Part shown: piece after piece, positions 39,828-44,420 of the stretch | Layout: the number at the start of each line of letters is the position of its first letter | How positions within the stretch are numbered: the first letter of the stretch is position 1 | From: a virus | DNA: 44,420 nucleotides | Virus record (IMG/VR): IMGVR_UViG_3300035670_000416 | Coordinates: 1-44,420 of that record | Reading direction: 5' to 3' (one strand) | Notes under the pieces: generated by a model | What the model was told of the DNA's origin: nothing | Databases searched by the model: none | What the model saw: the letters and a program-made list of their open reading frames with translations, nothing else | Translations under genes and position numbers: made by a program

Positions 39828-39845
39828 ACGGCTATTAAACGCCGT
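39828..39845 (-). terminator. Weak terminator-like hairpin before capsid gene
   Basis: On the minus strand ACGGC and GCCGT (39845-39841, 39832-39828) pair over an 8-nt loop that contains the stop of the decoration gene, followed by TATTATTT. Possibly a partial attenuator. Confidence 0.35.
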
Positions 39846-40329
39846 AGTAAGTAGAGGTAACAGCGCCAGCAACGTTCTTAACGGCTACGCCTTGTTTTTC
39901 TAATTGTGTAGATACTGAAGCGATTTTAGCTGCGTTTAAACCGGCATCCCAACGCAGACCAGATTTCTTAACAGAAGCGGGGCCACGGAACAACAGAACT
40001 ACTTTGTCACCAGCAGTAGTAACAGATACGTCGCCTTTAACATCACCCAGAGCATCAAAGCCAACTACAACGCCGAATTTAGCGCCGTTAGCTACAGCAC
40101 CGTCTTGTGCTGGAACGTTGATGGCATCGCCAGTGAAATCGCCAGCAACGATTTGACGATAAGCAGCTAGTGAGTTATCCCACATGACCACTTGACCAAC
40201 GCGGTAGGTTTTGGTAGAAGCTTCATCAACAGTGACGTTGTGTTGGTAGTTAAAGTTTTCTACAACAGGGAAGTTGTCCTGCATCAGAACATCTGACAGA
40301 ACTGGACTAGAAGTTGCAATAACAGTCAT
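39835..40329 (-). CDS. Head decoration/stabilisation protein
   Basis: The 164-residue beta-rich protein has DFTGDAINVPAQDGAVANGA and KVVLLFRGPASVKKSGLRWD, similar to the small head decoration proteins that stabilise capsids (lambda gpD or DUF2190-like). It lies between scaffold and capsid genes, the usual place. ATG follows AAGGATAAACAATA. Confidence 0.65.
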   Translation of the reverse strand: MTVIATSSPVLSDVLMQDNFPVVENFNYQHNVTVDEASTKTYRVGQVVMWDNSLAAYRQIVAGDFTGDAINVPAQDGAVANGAKFGVVVGFDALGDVKGDVSVTTAGDKVVLLFRGPASVKKSGLRWDAGLNAAKIASVSTQLEKQGVAVKNVAGAVTSTYYGV

Positions 40330-40348
40330 TATTGTTTATCCTTTATAA

Positions 40349-41299
40349 TTAGTAAGGTTTGTTTAATTCTGCTGCGAATGCAGCTTTCTTGATTTGTTCT
40401 GGAGATACTTCATCGCCAGTGGTGGTTTCTTGGAACAGGTCAGATTTTTCTACCAGTTCTTTTTTAGCTTGCAGAGATTTAATCACTACTTCGGCAGCTT
40501 CTGGGCTAGTGGCTTTCATTACGAATAATGATTTAGCAACAGCAGTCAGTTCTTCAGCAGATACTAAGTCTTTCAGAGTTTCTTGGAATGCTTCAAATTC
40601 AGCAGCTTCTTTTTCTTCTTTAGCTTTCTGTACTTGAGTACGCAGTTCAGCAACTTCCGCTTCCAGAGCAGATTTCTCAACTTTGAGTTGAGTAGCTTCT
40701 GCTACGGCAGCTTCGTGAGCTTGCTCGACTTGTTCTAATTGCTCGTAGCGAGCTTTTTCTACTTGGATTTTCAAGGGGTCTTCCTCGTTTTGTTGTTGTA
40801 AAGATTTCTCGATTTGAGACTGGATAGTAGTGATAGCAATAAAATCTTCATCACTGATTGTTTGGTTTGGGTTCTCGTTAAGAGATTTCATAATGGTGAA
40901 CTGAGCTACACGCTCTGTGATCCACTTCTCGTGTTCTTTCTCCCAATCGTACTCACCATCAGAAGATTCACGTTCAGCCTTGGCTGCTTCAAACTCTGTT
41001 TCAAAACCTAATAGCTTTGTAAGGGTTTCTGCATCAGAACTCCACATATCAAAGAACTTACGTAAGAATTCTTCCATTGACATTGTTACAGTAATCTGTT
41101 CTAATGCTTTCTGTACTTTCACTACGTTAGTTGGTTGGATGCCAATGTTGGTTTGCTTAATCGCTTGTTTGAGAACTAAGACTTTAGACTGATTTGCACC
41201 AGAACCTACTTCAGGGCCGACCAGACTCACGTTACTCGTCGGAGAGGTGAAGGATAAGTTCCTCAATAGTCGGGTCGCCTTCTTTTTTGTTTTGTTCAT
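40349..41299 (-). CDS. Scaffold part of a split protease-scaffold gene
   Basis: Residues about 8-45 (ATRLLRNLSFTSP, SNVSLVGPEVGSGANQSKVL) look like the end of an XkdF-type prohead protease domain: the final strand SLV..P and a GAN loop. The rest is a long acidic coiled coil (about 170-245) and C-terminal helices typical of capsid scaffolds. The gene therefore appears to begin in the middle of a protease domain. Its ATG overlaps the GIY-YIG gene by 68 bp and has only a weak site (GGAT). In related phages, protease and scaffold form one gene or adjacent ones, which should be checked. Confidence 0.7.
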   Translation of the reverse strand: MNKTKKKATRLLRNLSFTSPTSNVSLVGPEVGSGANQSKVLVLKQAIKQTNIGIQPTNVVKVQKALEQITVTMSMEEFLRKFFDMWSSDAETLTKLLGFETEFEAAKAERESSDGEYDWEKEHEKWITERVAQFTIMKSLNENPNQTISDEDFIAITTIQSQIEKSLQQQNEEDPLKIQVEKARYEQLEQVEQAHEAAVAEATQLKVEKSALEAEVAELRTQVQKAKEEKEAAEFEAFQETLKDLVSAEELTAVAKSLFVMKATSPEAAEVVIKSLQAKKELVEKSDLFQETTTGDEVSPEQIKKAAFAAELNKPY

Positions 41300-42092
41300 A
41301 ATAGTTTATCCATCTTTCGTCTTTGAGTGGTTCCCACCCAGAAGTAAATTTACTCACAACGTTAGCTATTGACGCAGGTTTTTCACCAATTATTTCTGAG
41401 ATTAGCGTTTTAGACAGCGCCACTTTAGCTCTTAATATAAATATTCTTCCAGCGTTCAACCAAAGATTATGATTAGTTTGAGAATTAGCCCACCACCCGT
41501 GTTTTTCAAAGAATCTCTTGTGACTTTCAGCAGCAAGTAACACAGACTCCTTTTTCGGTTTTGGCCATTGCCAACCACTTTCAAATTTGCGCTTAAGTGT
41601 GGCTTGTCTTTTGGCTACAACTTCTTCTATTGGGACAGGCCCAGATAGCTTTCTCAGGTAAGAAGTACAACCACCTTTCCAGTTATGATGGTCTGGGCCA
41701 CGTCGATTTAAACCAAGACGTTCTCTTGTTTCAGCGGCTTTCTTTGCATAAACCAGTCTGAGTTCTTTAGGGATGTCGGCAGGTAAAGCACCGCCTCTAC
41801 GCATATTCCAACCAATGAAGTCTTCAGGTCTCAACTGTAGTTCAGTCCACTTAGCATGTTCTCTAGAGGTTACGCAGATAGTGTCTACAACTAGATTCTC
41901 TGCACCATACTTGTTTATGGCTTGATGGATTAGGAAAGTAGGTTGTTTTCTAGCTTTACGACAATGGTCTGAGAATCTTTTACTAACGGGCTTGGTGGTT
42001 ATTCCAACATAACCTTGCGTTTTAATGTCTGTATGTTCAGCTAAATGAATCCAGTACACGTATGTAGGTTTTTCATTCAATGACATAACCAT
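41232..42092 (-). CDS. GIY-YIG homing endonuclease
   Basis: The N-terminal part has the GIY-YIG nuclease motifs: VYWIHL (about 12-17), GYVGIT (27-32), KRFSDH with the catalytic Arg (38-43), and TELQLR with the catalytic Glu region. NUMOD3-like and C-terminal helix-turn-helix segments follow (SKTLISEIIGEKPASIANVV, TSGWEPL). It starts inside the last protease codons (20-bp overlap) and ends 68 bp inside the scaffold frame, so there is no room for an intron core around it. It is inserted between the two halves of a capsid maturation gene. ATGs at 42092 or 42086 are possible starts. Confidence 0.88.
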   Translation of the reverse strand: MVMSLNEKPTYVYWIHLAEHTDIKTQGYVGITTKPVSKRFSDHCRKARKQPTFLIHQAINKYGAENLVVDTICVTSREHAKWTELQLRPEDFIGWNMRRGGALPADIPKELRLVYAKKAAETRERLGLNRRGPDHHNWKGGCTSYLRKLSGPVPIEEVVAKRQATLKRKFESGWQWPKPKKESVLLAAESHKRFFEKHGWWANSQTNHNLWLNAGRIFILRAKVALSKTLISEIIGEKPASIANVVSKFTSGWEPLKDERWINYYEQNKKEGDPTIEELILHLSDE

Positions 42093-42549
42093 CTGCCATA
42101 CAATCTATACTGACTGAATCGTAAGTGCCGTCTAGTAACTTACCCCAAAGGTCATCACTCTTAAACTGAAGCCACATAAGCCAGCTACCTTTCTTCACGA
42201 AATCGCCGTATTCTGTAGTGAAATCGCAAGGGGCAATATAAGACTCTTGGACTTCCACTTCATCTTCAGATGCTACATCTTTGTGAAGAATACCGACTTG
42301 TTCACAATGCTTATTGTAATCATGACAAGCTTTTCGGATAGTTTCTTCGTCGTACCAATCACCATGTAAGTCAGCAGTCATGCCGTCTTCATCTTGAGGC
42401 TCAAGAACAACAAATAATGCACGTTTTTGCATTTGGTCTACAGACTTAACCACAGCTACTTCAGCTTCTGGTTTGTTTGGTTGTTCTGATTCACCGATAC
42501 ATGAATCTAGAAACTGTACAAGTTTCTCTAATAGTTTTTCTTTGTTCAT
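42073..42549 (-). CDS. Prohead protease N-terminal part (XkdF-like)
   Basis: The 158-residue protein has the XkdF-type protease elements: KRALFVVLEPQDEDGMTADL, VGILHK with catalytic His89, VQESYIAPCDF, FVKKGSWLMWLQF and LLDGTYDSVSIDCMADG with the likely catalytic Ser147. The usual downstream strand SLV..P and the scaffold region are missing here and appear instead in the gene at 40349. The piece ends at a stop created next to the GIY-YIG gene. It follows the portal gene with TAGATG. It would mature the capsid by cleaving the scaffold. Confidence 0.72.
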   Translation of the reverse strand: MNKEKLLEKLVQFLDSCIGESEQPNKPEAEVAVVKSVDQMQKRALFVVLEPQDEDGMTADLHGDWYDEETIRKACHDYNKHCEQVGILHKDVASEDEVEVQESYIAPCDFTTEYGDFVKKGSWLMWLQFKSDDLWGKLLDGTYDSVSIDCMADGYVIE

Positions 42550-43305
42550 CTACGCAGCATTCTCACTATTTGTCGCACTGTTGTTCTTACCAGCAGCACC
42601 AACGCCGTTGTTCATGCCTTCTGCCATTCCGTCACCACTACGGGTAGTCATGTCACTAAGCTTCGCAATGATTTCATCTTCGCTAAGTTTCTCAACTTCG
42701 GTAGTATCGTAACCACACTTACGCCACAGTTGGACAAGCATAGCTTTGTCTCGTGGGAATAATCCTGTAGCACCTAAGCGTTGACCAGCTTTGGAAGCTT
42801 CTTCAGCGTCGGCTTCATCCAGTTCACCAAACGTCATCACTGGCATATCATCTTCTTCAAGCTTCAGCTCATTAATGTCTGCAAGAGACTTAACAAACTC
42901 ACGCTCAAATACTGTTTTGATATACATCAGCATACGTTCCATGTAGAAAGCATGGACACTGCGACTACTATCTGATAGGCTATGTGAACCTGTGTCACCC
43001 TGACCAACCAGAAGGAAGGAAGCGCCTAGTACATTAAGAATATCTTTCTTACGAGCTTCAATCAGTTCAGATGTTTTATAGGCTTTACTACCACCATCGA
43101 CACCCTTCAGTTCAACATCGTAAACGTATTTACCGTTACCTGTTTCACCGTGTGTGTCTGAACCTAAGAGGATATATGTTTGATCGCCAGCATGAATAGC
43201 GGCGGCATTCTTTTGTAATGCTTTTAATGTGGCGGCTTCTAGACTATCAGGATCTTCAGCAGCTTTGTTGATGTGATCATTCGGAACACGTAATACAAGG
43301 ACACC
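42550..43305 (-). CDS. Portal protein, exon 2 (DUF935-like)
   Basis: After splicing at 43305 the reading frame continues from exon 1 as GVSKDLG then GVLVLRVPNDHINKA, the expected DUF935/Mu gp29-like portal sequence. Exon 2 contributes 251 residues including the DILNVLGASFLLVGQGDTGS and YMERMLMYIKTVFEREFVKS regions and an Asn/Gly-rich tail. An ATG at 43308 would allow separate translation but has no good ribosome site. The full portal is 506 residues, normal for the family. It is the 12-fold entrance of the capsid. Confidence 0.8.
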   Translation of the reverse strand, partial: GVLVLRVPNDHINKAAEDPDSLEAATLKALQKNAAAIHAGDQTYILLGSDTHGETGNGKYVYDVELKGVDGGSKAYKTSELIEARKKDILNVLGASFLLVGQGDTGSHSLSDSSRSVHAFYMERMLMYIKTVFEREFVKSLADINELKLEEDDMPVMTFGELDEADAEEASKAGQRLGATGLFPRDKAMLVQLWRKCGYDTTEVEKLSEDEIIAKLSDMTTRSGDGMAEGMNNGVGAAGKNNSATNSENAA

Positions 43306-43561
43306 CATTTGTTCAAAGTGAGTCGTTAGTTCACTCCAGCGACATTATTCGCTTCTCTATGTTTCCATAAAGTTCAGACTATATCTTCATCCTCTAAGGA
43401 TGCTTTCCATTTCGAGCTACTTAGCCCTACGCTTTTCAGCTAGTCGTTACACGTTCTCATTACTGAGCTTCGCTCGGTATTGTCTCCAACATTACTTGGT
43501 AAGAGTTTCACCGAATTAGAAAAGTTATTCAATGCGTATTACTACACAAGGGGGCAGTTCT
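43306..43561 (-). ncRNA. Group I intron without ORF, in the portal gene
   Basis: The minus strand holds typical group IA-like core blocks in order: GGTGAAACTCTTACC, then CCAAGTAATGTTGGAGAC, then AACGACTAGC and finally AAGATATAGTCTG. GACTA (43441-43445) and TAGTC (43377-43381) form P7; CATCC and GGATG form P8. The 5' exon ends GGGT, pairing with GCCC in the intron (P1, with the usual U-G at the splice site). The intron ends in G, followed by exon GGT, which pairs with ACU (short P10). The length of 256 nt is normal for an ORF-less intron. Confidence 0.88.
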
Positions 43562-44326
43562 ACCCAAGTCCTTACTAACACCAACAACCTCATAGCTTGT
43601 AATCATTTCAAGCTCTTTCCAAGATTTATAACAATCGTATAAATCTGATTTACCTTGAGGATTATTACCTGTACTATTCCAACTGAACAACATAAACTTT
43701 TCTCTAGGAACTTTTTTATCTGTTAAGTTTTGTACAGTGAAAGGGTTGATATTACTTTGTCCGATTATTGTTGCTGGCATCCATTGATACAAGCCATACA
43801 ATTCACGTTTCAATATTGGATCATCAAACCACCACTCACGAACACTCTTTTGTGAACGTGGGGCTAGTTTTTTATATTTATATTTGTATTTACCAGACCA
43901 CTTAATACTATCATTCTTTGCGAAGACTTTCTCAAGCCAAGCAAATCCGTATTTACGGAATGTGATAATATTTGTGATGGCATCATACCAACTATTACCG
44001 ACGAAGTTTTTGATGTTCCAGTTGAGGAAGGCAGCGAAGTCTTTTGACTCTTGACTTCCTGATACACCTGCGATAAACTTTGTGGCAAGTAATGATTTAG
44101 TAAGGAATACTTCACCAGCAGTTAATCCTTGACTAACAGCAGAGGTAGAAGCCATCTTATCGTATGTGACTAAACTATGAGGGAACTGCAACTCTTTCTT
44201 TGCAGATTCCTCAATGTAACCGCCGATGGCTTTTAGATATGGATTGCCGATCTCCCCTAAGCGCAGTCTTGTATCTGAGCTTGAGGGATTAGATTCAGCT
44301 TTCTCAATTTGAATTGTTTCTGACAT
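43562..44326 (-). CDS. Portal protein, exon 1 (DUF935-like)
   Basis: The unspliced frame runs on to a stop at 43529 giving 265 residues, but the last ten (RTAPLCSNTH) are intron. Exon 1 codes 255 residues with DUF935 features: NPYLKAIGGYIEESAKKELQ, FAAFLNWNIKNFVGNSWYDA, WLEKVFAKND, and DLYDCYKSWKELEMITSYEV before GVSKDLG. ATG follows GAGGGGATA. It is located before the protease gene, as in most head modules. Confidence 0.82.
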
Positions 44327-44338
44327 TATCCCCTCAGA

Positions 44339-44420
44339 TTATGAATTAAGGTCATATTGCACTTTGATTGTGGGATCGTTGAGAGCGGTTAGTTTTGGGA
44401 CTGTGTAGGTTTTGATTGTA
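44339..44420 (-). CDS. C-terminal end of an unidentified gene (truncated by window)
   Basis: The minus strand codes for TIKTYTVPKLTALNDPTIKV and ends in DLNS before TAA at 44339. It lies 12 bp ahead of the portal ATG. Its position suggests terminase or another head gene, but the short piece is not diagnostic. Confidence 0.55.
   Translation of the reverse strand, partial: TIKTYTVPKLTALNDPTIKVQYDLNS

Noticed and set aside
41232-42092. GIY-YIG gene as part of a group I intron or intein
   Set aside because: The frame overlaps both flanking genes, so no sequence is left for an intron core, and GIY-YIG modules are not typical of inteins with splicing blocks, none of which are visible.
1-44420. 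CRISPR arrays or tRNA genes
   Set aside because: I saw no regularly spaced direct repeats and no cloverleaf with TTCRA-type arm; a tRNAscan-SE run would settle tRNAs.

Overview
The window is an internal stretch of a tailed double-stranded DNA phage with a contractile tail (myovirus morphology). This follows from a DUF3383-type sheath, two tail-tube paralogues, a tape measure protein and gpJ, gp25, Gp138 and plug-type baseplate proteins. No integrase, repressor or other lysogeny gene is visible, so a virulent lifestyle is likely. Promoters are sigma70-like (TTGACA, mostly 17 bp, TAnnnT), Shine-Dalgarno sites are of the GGAG type, and one protein ends in DFDSDIPF, like the bacterial SSB tip. 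A Gram-negative, probably gammaproteobacterial, host fits, but it cannot be named from the sequence.

Layout. Positions 1-16825 are on the plus strand: a partial HNH homing endonuclease, small unknown proteins, an SSB-like protein, an SPFH/band-7 membrane protein, a DsbA-like protein, a T7 gp6-like 5'-3' exonuclease, an HNH protein, a metallophosphoesterase, and a nucleotide-metabolism block (all-alpha NTP pyrophosphohydrolase, ThyX, glutaredoxin, class Ia NrdA and NrdB). The block is followed by an HNH/AP2 homing endonuclease and a three-gene small-protein operon. A bidirectional terminator at 16836-16858 separates this arm from the minus-strand virion and lysis genes (16862-44420). Read in the direction of transcription, from the right edge, these are: portal (interrupted by a group I intron), XkdF-type prohead protease, GIY-YIG endonuclease, scaffold, decoration protein, major capsid, connectors and neck, sheath, tube, tail assembly chaperones (with a -1 frameshift), tape measure, baseplate, tail fibres, a lysis cassette with its own promoter, then a second group of fibre-like proteins. 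One plus-strand homing endonuclease (17490-18065) sits against the flow inside this block.

How the parts work together. The left arm supplies dNTPs (NrdA/NrdB with glutaredoxin, ThyX, NTP pyrophosphohydrolase) and DNA-processing proteins (exonuclease, SSB-like protein). The right arm builds the virion and lyses the cell. Polymerase, helicase, primase and terminase are not in the window.

Most notable observations. (1) An ORF-less group I intron of about 256 nt splits the portal gene. (2) A GIY-YIG endonuclease gene lies exactly between the two halves of what looks like one protease-scaffold gene, overlapping both halves, which is a possible gene-in-pieces arrangement. The nearby endonuclease may also serve the ORF-less intron. 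(3) The tail chaperone genes carry a lambda-type GGGAAAG slippery heptamer, followed after 6 nt by a hairpin. (4) A perfect 12-bp inverted repeat places a promoter on each strand, facing each other, at 9350-9407. (5) A tail protein carries about 11 degenerate tandem repeats of roughly 23 residues.
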